Positions 8,277 to 16,588 of a stretch of 64,000 bases of DNA are shown here, one piece after another (the stretch's first letter is position 1; every line of letters begins with the position of its first letter). The DNA is taken from positions 124,001 to 188,000 of the forward strand of contig CAVSME010000006.1 of NCBI GenBank assembly GCA_963728985.1, read 5' to 3'. Position numbers and translations under genes: made by a program. The stretch is from DASXAI01 sp963728985. GTDB lineage: Bacteria; Actinomycetota; Acidimicrobiia; Acidimicrobiales; Ilumatobacteraceae. The notes under the pieces were generated by a model. That model ran no database searches and was not told the origin of the DNA. It saw only the letters and a program-made list of their open reading frames with translations.

Positions 8277-8362
8277 CTAACGCAATATATCGCTTGCGAC
8301 GTTAGCCAACTGCGAGCTACGTTGCTAACGCGAGCATGTTCCGTTGGCGTTAGGAGGTTGGG
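8276..8362. promoter_or_regulatory. divergent promoter/operator between CGNR regulator and monooxygenase
   Basis: The spacer holds a perfect inverted pair CGTTAGC (8300-8306) / GCTAACG (8324-8330) and an outer pair CCTAACGC (8276-8283) / GCGTTAGG (8347-8354). The right outer arm runs into the monooxygenase Shine-Dalgarno (TAGGAGG). AT-rich AATATAT at 8284-8290 is the only likely -10 zone. This is a good candidate binding site for the adjacent regulator. Confidence 0.6.
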
Positions 8363-9580
8363 ATGACCACGCAGGTGGGAGACGTCAGCGTGGGCTCATC
8401 GCCGGCGGATCCTGTCGCTGCCGTGCGGTCGCTGACCGAGCTGATCCGCACCGACAGCGTCGACATGGACAGCACTCGACGCCTGCCGGCCACGATCGTT
8501 CTGGCTCTGCAGGAGGCGGGTGTGTTCCGGCTGCTGGCACCCGTGGAGATCGGTGGTGGCGAGATCGACCCGGTGACATTCTTCAACGTCGTCGAGGCCG
8601 CGTCGTACGCCGACGGCTCAGTCGGCTGGTGCGTCATGATCGGTGGCTGCTACGCCACGTTCGCCGGGATGCTCCCGCCTGAAGCCAGACTCGCCATCTA
8701 CGGCGACGAGGCCACGATCTCCGCCGGTGCCTTCCGGCCTGACGGTGTCGCCGTCGAGGTCGACGGCGGCTACCGCGTCACCGGACGATGGCCGTTGGCC
8801 AGCGGTTCGAGCCACGCCACCTGGTATGTCGCTGGATGTGTGCTCGTCCGCGACGGCGAGCCGGTGATCGGCCCGACCGGTGCTCCGCTAGTGCGGGAGG
8901 TGTTCGTCCCGGCCGACGTCGTTGAGATCATCGACACGTGGGACTCCACCGGGCTGCGGGGAACGGCCAGTCACGACTACGGCGTCACGGACGTGTATGT
9001 GCCGGCGTCGCACACGGCGTGGTTTCAGGACCCGCCTGCTGTTGACCGACCGGTCTACCGGATGCCCCCGGTGGCGATGTTTGCCACGTTCATCGCGGCG
9101 GTTCCGATCGGCATCGCCCGTCACGCCATTGACGAGTTCATCTGCCTGGCCGACAGCAAGACGCCGTTGCGCTCCAACACCGTGTTGGCCGACCAGCCAG
9201 TGATCCAGGACCGGCTCGGACAGGCCTACGCCCTGGTCGAGGCCGGTCGTCGCTACCTGAGCGAGACCCTCAACGACGTCTGGGTCAAGGTGCAAGATGG
9301 GCACACGCCGACCGTGAACGACCGAGGTCGCCTGTGGCTGGCCGCCACTCACGCGGCCCACAGCGCGCTAGACGCGATCGGACTGCTGTACACCGCGGCC
9401 GGGGCGACGGGCATCTATGCCAGCTCACCTCTCGATCGCTGCCTGCGCGATGCGCGCACTGCGGTGCAACACATCTGCACCCAGCCGGTTCACTTCGAGC
9501 TCGCCGGCCGCCTCCTGCTCGGACGGGACGTCGCGTCCAGCGTGTGGGCGATCGACGACCGCCCCGAGGCCAGCGCGTGA
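8363..9580 (+). CDS. acyl-CoA-dehydrogenase-fold flavin monooxygenase (HsaA/HpaB-like)
   Basis: 405 aa with strong TAGGAGG before ATG 8363. The fold is that of acyl-CoA dehydrogenases, but the pattern is that of the FMNH2/FADH2-dependent hydroxylases (HsaA, DszC, C2-hydroxylase group): LPATIVLALQEAGVFRLLAP, SVGWCVMIGG, GRWPLASGSSHATWYVAGC, WDSTGLRGTASHDYGVTDVY and the C-terminal CLRDARTAVQHI. It lacks the catalytic glutamate region of true dehydrogenases. These enzymes hydroxylate aromatic or sterol-derived substrates using reduced flavin from a partner reductase, which is not adjacent. Its stop overlaps the GTG of a truncated flavoprotein ORF. Confidence 0.85.
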   Translation: MTTQVGDVSVGSSPADPVAAVRSLTELIRTDSVDMDSTRRLPATIVLALQEAGVFRLLAPVEIGGGEIDPVTFFNVVEAASYADGSVGWCVMIGGCYATFAGMLPPEARLAIYGDEATISAGAFRPDGVAVEVDGGYRVTGRWPLASGSSHATWYVAGCVLVRDGEPVIGPTGAPLVREVFVPADVVEIIDTWDSTGLRGTASHDYGVTDVYVPASHTAWFQDPPAVDRPVYRMPPVAMFATFIAAVPIGIARHAIDEFICLADSKTPLRSNTVLADQPVIQDRLGQAYALVEAGRRYLSETLNDVWVKVQDGHTPTVNDRGRLWLAATHAAHSALDAIGLLYTAAGATGIYASSPLDRCLRDARTAVQHICTQPVHFELAGRLLLGRDVASSVWAIDDRPEASA

Positions 9581-9664
9581 ACGCCGCAATCGATGGCGAA
9601 CTCGAGGCACTGCGGGCGGAGTTGCAAGGGATCGTTATTCGCCCCGCCGACCTCAACTGCGACA
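9577..9664 (+). pseudogene. FAD-binding (BBE-type) oxidoreductase, N-terminal stub
   Basis: GTG 9577 overlaps the monooxygenase stop (GTGA). The first 28 codons read VNAAIDGELEALRAELQGIV then IRPADLNCD, which is how FAD-linked oxidoreductases of the berberine-bridge group begin (RGxVIxPxDxxYD). After about 9664 the sequence loses all similarity and the frame stops at 9807, overlapping the next gene. The former operon partner of the monooxygenase has been cut off by a rearrangement. Confidence 0.6.
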
Positions 9665-9674
9665 TCATGACTCG

Positions 9675-11059
9675 ATGGCCGAGCCCGTGCGGAATCGACA
9701 CTCGACGGTCGATCTCGATGACGAGGACGTCCGGGGCGCGGTCGAGCGGATGGCCGGCCGTCATTTCGATCGGGGCCGCGACGCGCAGCATGTCTACGAC
9801 ACCTTGACGTGGGGCGAGGGCGCCAGCCGGATCGATCAGGCTGGCGTCCAGCGATGGCTGTGGTACGAGCTGCCGACCAAGTACATGACCGACGAGCCCG
9901 GTTACATGACACGCCTCGCCGCCGTCGCCGCCGAGTTGTTCGACGAGCTGGGACTCGGCGCCTACGCCGAGATTTGCCGCTCGCAGGTCACGGCCGGCGT
10001 GCACGCTGCGTTCGATCGCTCCCGAGATGACGGGTTCGCGGCCATGCGCAAGGCGTTCGCGTCGTCGGGGATCGACCCGCCCGATCTCGACTCGTTCGCG
10101 TGGGGCCAGGTGATGGGCACCGAGGAGGCGATGGCGCGCGCGCGGCGGCGGAGGGCGCGTTGGAGGAGGCGATCGCCGATGGCGAGCTCGTCGTCGGTGG
10201 CCGGGGCTGGCGGGCGCGTCAGCGGGTGGTCACCGAGCGGGTTCTCGACAGCGACCATCCGAGTCAGCGCGGGCAGACGTGGCGGACGGCGGTCGTCACC
10301 GAACGGATCGGCACCTGGGTCGACGCGGCGTCGATGCGTTCGGCGGATCTCGGTCGACTTCGGGCGCGCCTGAGCAAGCGGCTGCTGCATCCGATCCTCC
10401 CGCCACCCGACGTGGCCGAGCGGATGGCGCCGCTGACGTGGCTGCTGGGGGTGTTCGGTGACGAGCAGGCGTTGACGCAGGCCGGCTACCTGAATACGGC
10501 GTTCGTGCTGACCGTGCACGCCCACCGCCCCTGGGAAGACCCGTTCCCGACGGACCGGCCAGCGCGGACCGAGACCGACGAGATCACGCTGCATCGTCTG
10601 CGCGGGTTCCTGGAGACGGCCGGGGCGCTGCGCAAGCGCCGCGGCGTGTTGCAGCGCACCCAGCGGGGCGGGGCGATGGCGACCGATCCGGCCGCCGCTT
10701 GGGTGGCCCTCGTCGAGCGGCTCGGGTCGAACCCGTGGAACCGCTTCGTGACCGAGACCTGTGGTCTGGTGCTGCTGGATGCCAACGGACCGATGCCCGA
10801 GAAGGAGGTCACCGCAGCGGTCGTGGGCATGGCGGGCGAAGCAGGCTGGCGAACCTCAGGCGACCGAGATGCCGACCCGTCGGCGCGCGACGTGGCCTGG
10901 GCGTTCAATGACAGCCGCGCCCTGCTCACGCTGTTCGGCCTGCTCGACGTGGACGGCGACTGGGGCGATCGCCGCTATCGCCTCACGCCGGCAGGGGAGA
11001 CGACGATGCTGGCGATGCTGCGTGCCACGGCCACCGGACCTCGTGAGCGGCCGTGGTGA
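9675..11059 (+). pseudogene. unknown protein A of a three-gene operon; frameshift near 10140
   Basis: Two reading frames together encode one protein of about 460 aa. The first (from ATG 9675, MAEPVRNRHSTVDLDDED) runs to the GCGCGCGCGG tract at 10136-10145 and the second continues to 11059. One missing base would restore it (AMARA joined to AAEGALEEAIADGELVVGG). Much of it is helical. The stretch LTQAGYLNTAF, LRGFLETAGALRKRRGVL and QRTQRGGAMATDPAAAW recalls the winged-helix-like segment found next to pRiA4b ORF3-like domains, a weak resemblance. The function is unknown. It is translationally coupled to gene B through a GTGA overlap. Confidence 0.6.
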
Positions 11060-12204
11060 CCGCCGATCGCCCGAAGCGCACACAACGGTTCGGGCCCGAG
11101 ACGTGCGAGGAGATCGCGGGAAGGGATTGGTCGCTCTGGGACCTGTGGTTCTGCGTCGTCGCGACACTCGACCACGACGGCGACCTCGACGCCCTCGCCG
11201 ACACGTTCGTCGACGCGTTGCGCTCGCACGGCAACCACGATCGGGGCGCCAACGAGGCCAAGCTCAGCCACCTGACCGATCTGCGCGCCCGGCTTCGTGA
11301 CGCCGACCTGGTCGCAGCTGACCTCGCTGGTCCGGATCTGCTCGCCGACCACAAGACCACCCGGCGGGCGCGTGAGAAGGTCACCGGCCGCGTCGGCCTG
11401 GCAGGCCGCGCGTGCACGCCGGCGATGGTCGACACCCCGCGCCGCCTCCTTCAGCAGCGTGCCCGTTTCGGGCATTGGTCGAGCTTCCCGTCGGACCCGA
11501 CGCGGTTCTTCGAGCGATTCCGACCTGCCGTCGATCGCCAAGGCTTCGTCACCAAGGGCAAGTCCTTCGCCGTCGCCTCGCGCCTCACGCGGCGTCTCGC
11601 CGACCTCGACGGACCGCGCCGCAGCCTGCCCGATCGGCTCGCTCTCTACCGGGCGTTCCACACGGCCGGACTCGAGCTGGCCGACGCCGCCGACGACAGC
11701 TACGGCGTCATCGGGCAGGCCCGCACCGACGCATGGCGCGCCTACCTCGACATCGACTGGCGCACCGCCGGCATCGATCCGAACCTGTATTGGCAGGACC
11801 TCTGCGAGCTGCTGGTCTGGGAGCCGTACTCCGTCGACCACGGGAACGAGACAGCATGGTTCTCCTCGGCTCGACGTGGCGACGTCGACATGATCGAGGC
11901 GATCCTGCTCGTCCTCGAGTCCGAGCATCGCCGTGTCGTGCTGGACTACCAAGCCGACGCCGCCCTCGAAGCGCTCGCCGACCTCTACCTGGCAACCAAG
12001 ACCCGAGATCGCTACGTCGACGCTGCCCACCGTCTCGGCTCTCGCTCGTGGCGCCACGTCGAGGCGATGGCCACCTCGCAGTGGTCGTCAGGAGATCGCG
12101 ATGGGGCGATCGCAGTGTTCCGAGCCGCCGATCAGCCCGGTTGGCATCGCGATCACCTGCGCCGCGAAGTGTCTTGCCGCGACCGGCGTCGACCTCGCGA
12201 CTGA
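11056..12204 (+). CDS. unknown protein B of the three-gene operon
   Basis: About 382 aa, starting at GTG 11056 (overlapping the stop of gene A) or GTG 11053. It has no signal peptide or membrane span. It opens VTADRPKRTQRFGPETCEEI and has a helical C-terminal half with repeated short helices (ALEALADLYLATKTRDRYVD, SRSWRHVEAMATSQWSSGDR) of tetratricopeptide-like character. I recognise no catalytic motif. Tight coupling to genes A and C implies a joint product or complex. The composition matches the chromosome, so it is not obviously foreign. Confidence 0.7.
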   Translation: MTADRPKRTQRFGPETCEEIAGRDWSLWDLWFCVVATLDHDGDLDALADTFVDALRSHGNHDRGANEAKLSHLTDLRARLRDADLVAADLAGPDLLADHKTTRRAREKVTGRVGLAGRACTPAMVDTPRRLLQQRARFGHWSSFPSDPTRFFERFRPAVDRQGFVTKGKSFAVASRLTRRLADLDGPRRSLPDRLALYRAFHTAGLELADAADDSYGVIGQARTDAWRAYLDIDWRTAGIDPNLYWQDLCELLVWEPYSVDHGNETAWFSSARRGDVDMIEAILLVLESEHRRVVLDYQADAALEALADLYLATKTRDRYVDAAHRLGSRSWRHVEAMATSQWSSGDRDGAIAVFRAADQPGWHRDHLRREVSCRDRRRPRD

Positions 12205-12210
12205 GAACGC

Positions 12211-13122
12211 ATGCACGGACCGATGACGCCGTTTCCTTCGTGGCAGGAGACCTTCTTGGCGCTGCATCGGGCGGCGACTCTGGAGGAGTTGTGGACCGTC
12301 CTGCTGGGTCCGCACGGCATTCGGAGCTCCAGCGCATGGGAGGAGCCCTTCGCCCTGTTCCGACGGTTCCACGCCGACGACTCCGAGCATGCGGTGACCA
12401 CCGTCGCGCTGCTGTGCACGGATCACCGTTGGCGCAAGGGCACCAACCGGCTGATCGAACATCTCGCCGGATCCGAGGTAATCGACGATGTCGCTCGTGA
12501 TCAGCTCTCGGACTGGTTCCTCGGCGATGCGCTCGTGGTGTCGGCGCCCCGCCGGTGGTTCCCCGAGTCCCTCCTGGTGGAGCTGGCGGCGACGCCGGAC
12601 CCACCGGCTGCGAGGTCGCAGCTCACCGTTGCCGACCGAAGCAGGGCTGATGAGCGCGTACGGGTGACCGCTCGACGGTCGATCTGGCCACCCTTGCGCC
12701 GCTGGGCGGCTTGCCACGCCGTCGAGCGGAGTCCGGCTCGGTGGGCCGCGGTGCTGACGCAGGCCGGTGTGCTCGCGACGCGAGACGGCGCCGCGATGGC
12801 CGCAGGGGTGATGGACGCCGCCGCGGCCATCGCGGAGGGTGAACGGATCGATGCCGTGGAAGCCGGCCTGGCGTGGGGGTCCGGCACCGTGCGGCTCGCC
12901 GCGCTACTGAGACTCGCCGAGCTCCATGGCGCGGAGGTGGCGATGCGACGAGCGCTCGGCGATCCGTCGGCCAAGGTACGAGCCTGGGCAGCGAAGACGG
13001 CGTTCCGCCTGCCTCTGACCCCGCCCGACGGACGAGACCGAAGCTACAGCGAGGCTGAGGTGGACCAATCGACCGGCCGCGCCTCCGAGCGGACCGACCC
13101 CCCGACCCTGTTTGACATCTGA
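12211..13122 (+). CDS. unknown protein C of the three-gene operon, HEAT-like C terminus
   Basis: 303 aa from ATG 12211 (ATG 12223 also possible), 6 bases after gene B. The N-terminal half is of unknown type. The C-terminal part has alpha-alpha repeats of HEAT style (AAGVMDAAAAIAEGERIDAV, TVRLAALLRLAELHGAEVAM, DPSAKVRAWAAKTAFRLPL). HEAT-type proteins are scaffolds for protein or nucleic-acid contacts. It is the last gene of the A-B-C operon and is followed by the promoter of the toxin-antitoxin pair. There is no catalytic signature. Confidence 0.7.
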   Translation: MHGPMTPFPSWQETFLALHRAATLEELWTVLLGPHGIRSSSAWEEPFALFRRFHADDSEHAVTTVALLCTDHRWRKGTNRLIEHLAGSEVIDDVARDQLSDWFLGDALVVSAPRRWFPESLLVELAATPDPPAARSQLTVADRSRADERVRVTARRSIWPPLRRWAACHAVERSPARWAAVLTQAGVLATRDGAAMAAGVMDAAAAIAEGERIDAVEAGLAWGSGTVRLAALLRLAELHGAEVAMRRALGDPSAKVRAWAAKTAFRLPLTPPDGRDRSYSEAEVDQSTGRASERTDPPTLFDI

Positions 13123-13163
13123 GGCGCGGCTACGCCGCCCGGAGCCGGCGATGCCTCCAGGCG

Positions 13164-13198
13164 TTGACTTCTGATGTAGTTCAGATATCGTCTCGAGC
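13164..13198 (+). promoter_or_regulatory. toxin-antitoxin promoter with operator, leaderless
   Basis: TTGACT (13164-13169), 16 bases, TATCGT (13186-13191): a good sigma-70-type promoter whose start point would fall on or next to the antitoxin ATG at 13199, so the transcript is probably leaderless. TCTGA / TCAGA (13170-13174 and 13181-13185) is an inverted repeat inside the spacer, well placed for autoregulation. Confidence 0.6.
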
Positions 13199-13655
13199 AT
13201 GCGAGTTGTCGAACGTCCCTTCTCCGATTTCTTGCGCCAGCCCAACGAGGTCGTCGCCGAGCTCGAGGAGCACGACGTTGTGCTCCGGCGCCGAAACGCA
13301 CCGTCTCTCCGTCTCAGTGACGCGAGCCGCGACGACGAGCGCGCCCAGGCGTTCGATGCGCTCGCACGGTTGCTCCGCAACCTGCTCGTTCACAGCCCGG
13401 CCGGGCTTGAAGAGGCCGTGGACGACGTCTTCCCGTGGGTCACACTCCTGCCGAAGCGCGACCGGGTGGCGTTCGTCGACGAGCTTGGCCGCACACTCGT
13501 CGCAGCCTCGGCCCTTGACAGCTACGCGCCCGTCGTGCAGCTCCTGCAAGAGTGGCGCGGCAACGGCCGAGGTCCACGCCGACCCGCGACTCGCCCGTCG
13601 CCTGCGTACCGCCATCGCCGCCGACGGCGACCCGGTCGTGGCGCCGGACGCCTGA
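13199..13655 (+). pseudogene. type II antitoxin (Phd/prevent-host-death-like), one-base frameshift
   Basis: MRVVERPFSDFLRQPNEVVA and VVLRRRNAPSLRLSDASR fit the family of long actinobacterial antitoxins that begin with a Phd-like DNA-binding part. The frame is coherent to LLQEWR at 13558 and then resumes one base later as ATAEVHADPRLARRLRTAI, ending at 13655. One extra G in the GCGCGG tract (13555-13560) explains the break. The repaired protein is 151 aa and its stop is 6 bases before the toxin ATG. If the frameshift is real, the toxin would be unopposed, which argues for sequencing error or an inactive toxin. Confidence 0.7.
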
Positions 13656-13661
13656 CCCACG

Positions 13662-14006
13662 GTGCCAAAGCGGAAGGAACGGGTAGCGCCTCCGCCGGCG
13701 CCCGGAGGTTGGGAGTTCCGTTACTCGACGAGCGACGAGGTCAAGGGATGGGAGCAGGTCTGCTCCGCTGCGCCTGCCAACGCTCGCGTGGCCTGGGAGC
13801 GGATCACCACCGACCCCAGGCGGCGGGACAGCCGCCAGCACCCGCTGAAGGGATCTCTCGGTGCTCGCACCGTGAACGGGGAGGAGCTGGAGCAGTGGCA
13901 ATACGAGGTCACCGCCGGTGGACGCATCTGGTACTGCATCGACGACGATCGCAGGACCGTCTGGATGACCGATGCCCACGTCGGCCACCCGAAGGCGACC
14001 GAGTAG
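13662..14006 (+). CDS. RelE/ParE-like toxin
   Basis: 114 aa, MPKRKERVAPPPAPGGWEFR, with WERITTDPRRRDSRQHPLKG, EELEQWQYEVTAGGRIWYCI and DDRRTVWMTDAHVGHPKATE. The spacing of the basic patch (R-x8-HPLKG), the WxxEVTxGGRIWY core strand and the final HPK are typical of small actinobacterial RelE/ParE-fold toxins that act as mRNA interferases or gyrase poisons. It lies 6 bases after the antitoxin. The toxin frame is intact while the antitoxin is frameshifted. Confidence 0.75.
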   Translation: MPKRKERVAPPPAPGGWEFRYSTSDEVKGWEQVCSAAPANARVAWERITTDPRRRDSRQHPLKGSLGARTVNGEELEQWQYEVTAGGRIWYCIDDDRRTVWMTDAHVGHPKATE

Positions 14007-14326
14007 GGGCGCCCGTTGCGGCGACCCGGACGAGCCATCGCGGGAGGCGTGTCGCTTGTCCGCGATTTGTCAGCAGTTTGTCCGCGAACGAGGCGAAATC
14101 GGGCGGTACAGGGCAGCACGAGGCAACACGCGACCGCGCCAGAAATGCCCTCTGAACAGGAGAAACGCGCACCAGCCGTCACGCGACGCAACACCCGGAC
14201 CCGGAGTTCAAGTCCCCCCTCCGACACCCAGTTCGATAACCCGATCACGGCGGTGATGGGGCGGGCGAGCCGGCTGGCCTCGACCTCGTGCTGGGCGGCG
14301 GCGCGCTCGGTGACGAGCTGCTTGCC
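14007..14326. other. intergenic stretch holding the right-end repeat
   Basis: There is no gene between the toxin and the convergent BNR protein. It contains two TTTGTCCGCGA elements (about 14056-14085), a segment with ACGCGACGCAACAC, and the 22-bp tRNA-end repeat. After that comes an imperfect hairpin CCCGATCAC / GGTGATGGG (about 14239-14260) that may terminate transcription. Confidence 0.55.
14206..14227 (+). repeat. right copy of 22-bp tRNA-3'-end repeat (putative attR)
   Basis: Exact copy of 7182-7203 in the same orientation. Upstream of it the tRNA variable arm and T-stem 5' strand are not conserved (GGA instead of GGG before TTCAAG), so only the T loop to the acceptor end is repeated, the length expected of an integrase core site. 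Confidence 0.7.
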
Positions 14327-15880
14327 CTACCCGGCGGTCGTGAAGAAGGGGTCGGTCCGTCCGCTCGTGGCAACCGGTTGCGCCTCGATGATGAAGGGAA
14401 GGAACGTTGGGCCGGTCGAAGTGAGGCCCTGGTAGTCCCCGATGAAGAGACCGCCGGCGTCCGGCGCGGTGGTGTAGTCGAACGAGCCGGTCGTGGTGAG
14501 GCGGGTCTGGCCGCCTGCGGCCCAGCTGCTCGGGACGCCACAGTTCGCGGGGCACGTCGCGAGGTACGCATCGGTGAGGCCCGGTTGTGCGGCGGTCGCG
14601 TTCTGGAGGTCGTCGTACGTCACGCCGACCGTCCCGCCGGCAGTGACGTGGATTTGTGGGAGGAACGCCGGCACGGCGGCCGGGGACTGATCGACCCGGA
14701 TCGGCGCCGTCCACGTGAGGCCGCCGTCGGTCGACATCGACATGGCGATCTTCGAGGTCCCCGTGAACCGGCTGTCCTGCCACACGGCGTAGAGGTTGCC
14801 CTCGGGGCCGACCGCGAACTCTGGCAGCTCGTCGCTACTACGCACGGGTTGGCCGCCGATGCTGACCGAAGCCACCCGTTGGTTGGCCACGATGGTCGGC
14901 CCGCTCCAGGTGATTCCGCCATCAGTGGAGCGGATGATGGCGACTTGGAATGCGGCTCGCTGGTTGTTGCCCAGACCGCCCTTGGTTGTGATGAGGCTGA
15001 ACCCGTCGATCAGCGCGCCCTTGGCCGGCCCCGCCGTGGGCACCACGATCTGGTTGCCGATGGTCTGGTTCTTCTCACCGGGGTCGAACACCACCCGTCC
15101 ATTGCTCCACGTCACACCCCCGTCGGTGGTCTTCGAGAACAGCACCGGGCCGCGGAAGGCCGGTGAGTGATTGAAGGCGCCGGGGTTGGCGTTGGTGCTC
15201 GGCGAGACGAGCCGATCCCACACGGCGTATGCGGTCAGCGGCAGCGCCGGATCGGCCGTGATCGTCTCCTTGTCGTTGAGCACCGTCGTGGACGGGTCAA
15301 GTCGCGCTGTGACCGGCGTTTGCCAGTGGACGCCCCCGTCGGTGGAGCGGCTGACGAGGATGCTGCTCGCGCCGCCGAAGGCGGGGCCGTTGGCGTTGAA
15401 CGAGTCGGCGATCGAATAGGCGATCTTCCCGTCAGACGAGAAGGCAACCCATGGATCCGTGGCGCGATTGAAGAAGCCCGGTGAGCCAGGAGTGGCCCCT
15501 GAGCAGATGGTGAACGCCGGCTGTGTGGCGGCCACGCTCCACGTGGCGCCGCCGTCGATCGAGTAGACGTTGGTCAGCCCATTGGCGCCTCCGTCGTTCC
15601 AGCGGTCCTGTTGGAAGCTGGCGACCAGACGCGACGGGTTGGTCGGATCGACGGCGACGAACGGCTCGACCTCCGAGTCCGGGTAGTTCTGACTGCCGGC
15701 GGCGGTCTGCTGGGCCACCAGTTGGCTGCAGGCGGGGCCGCCGCCCAAGGGTTTGTCGGGCACTTGGACCAGTGGGCCGGTGACAAGGGCCCCCGCCGAC
15801 ACCGCCGAGGCGATCAACGCCATGACCGCCACCACGGACCCGACTCCGCCTGCCAGCGACACCCGAACGCTCTTGCCCAT
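14327..15880 (-). CDS. secreted BNR/Asp-box beta-propeller protein (sialidase-like fold)
   Basis: 517 aa starting MGKSVRVSLAGGVGS at 15880, with a signal peptide (basic start, hydrophobic VVAVMALIASAVSAGALV). At least five Asp-box motifs are visible: SIDGGATW, STDGGVHW, TTDGGVTW, STDGGITW, STDGGLTW, spread through the chain as in six-bladed propellers. Exo-sialidases have this fold, but so do many glycan-binding or unknown secreted proteins. I do not see the RIP motif and the arginine triad clearly, so catalytic activity is unproven. The product should be extracellular or surface bound. Confidence 0.8.
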   Translation of the reverse strand: MGKSVRVSLAGGVGSVVAVMALIASAVSAGALVTGPLVQVPDKPLGGGPACSQLVAQQTAAGSQNYPDSEVEPFVAVDPTNPSRLVASFQQDRWNDGGANGLTNVYSIDGGATWSVAATQPAFTICSGATPGSPGFFNRATDPWVAFSSDGKIAYSIADSFNANGPAFGGASSILVSRSTDGGVHWQTPVTARLDPSTTVLNDKETITADPALPLTAYAVWDRLVSPSTNANPGAFNHSPAFRGPVLFSKTTDGGVTWSNGRVVFDPGEKNQTIGNQIVVPTAGPAKGALIDGFSLITTKGGLGNNQRAAFQVAIIRSTDGGITWSGPTIVANQRVASVSIGGQPVRSSDELPEFAVGPEGNLYAVWQDSRFTGTSKIAMSMSTDGGLTWTAPIRVDQSPAAVPAFLPQIHVTAGGTVGVTYDDLQNATAAQPGLTDAYLATCPANCGVPSSWAAGGQTRLTTTGSFDYTTAPDAGGLFIGDYQGLTSTGPTFLPFIIEAQPVATSGRTDPFFTTAG

Positions 15881-16041
15881 GTGGCACCCCCCCGCGGCCC
15901 GCGTGCGGAACAATCCTTCTGCGGCGCGCCGAGGTCGTCAAGGGCCCCCGATTGGTACTGGCGATCCGCAGGCCTTCGTCCGCTCTTGCGAGCTGAAGAC
16001 TCGGGCCGCTTGACGGCCACCGGTCGTGCGACACTGTCGTC

Positions 16042-16578
16042 GTGGCGGGCCGCGTTTTCATCAACTCCAGCCGGAAGGGCCGCGTGGCTACGCCGACCGA
16101 TCTTGGTCCGGCGGCTATCGATCGGCTGGTCGCGGGCCAGCCGTCGCTTCTGGCCTGGGTGCAGGAGCCGGCCCTCAGACGAGAGGTGTGGCGAGCTCAG
16201 CAGGAGAGGCGCCCCATCGCCAAGCTGGTGGGTGCACGCTCGCGCCGACATCTTCGCCACTTCACGCCGGCTCAGCGCCATCTGATACCAGCGGGTGGGC
16301 CCTTGTGCCACCTCGATCTTGACCATTCCCACTACGTGTTGAGGTTGACGCAACTGGATTCGGTGCCGCAGCCGCTCGCACAATCGCTGCCGCCCACCAC
16401 ACGAGATGTGTGGATCGGTGTCGGCGCGATCGACGCCATCGACTGGTATAGGGACATCGTGATTGTCCGTAAATCGGGTCTGCCAGGAGTCGCGTACATG
16501 CTACGGCTGGCGCCCGGCTCGAGAAGGCACTTCGGGGCGCTCTACAAGCAGCTCAGACGGTGGAAGCCGGCGTTGTAG
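16042..16578 (+). CDS. hypothetical protein
   Basis: 178 aa from GTG 16042. MAGRVFINSSRKGRVATPTD then a Trp/Arg-rich helical middle (LLAWVQEPALRREVWRAQQE) and a strand-rich end (DVWIGVGAIDAIDWYRDIVI). It has no motif I recognise, no membrane span and no signal peptide. It ends 10 bases before the convergent MaoC gene. Confidence 0.5.
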   Translation: MAGRVFINSSRKGRVATPTDLGPAAIDRLVAGQPSLLAWVQEPALRREVWRAQQERRPIAKLVGARSRRHLRHFTPAQRHLIPAGGPLCHLDLDHSHYVLRLTQLDSVPQPLAQSLPPTTRDVWIGVGAIDAIDWYRDIVIVRKSGLPGVAYMLRLAPGSRRHFGALYKQLRRWKPAL

Positions 16579-16588
16579 GAAATCGGGC

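Noticed and set aside
14327..15880. Calling the BNR protein a sialidase
   Set aside because: Asp boxes are shared by many propellers and the arginine triad was not found by eye.
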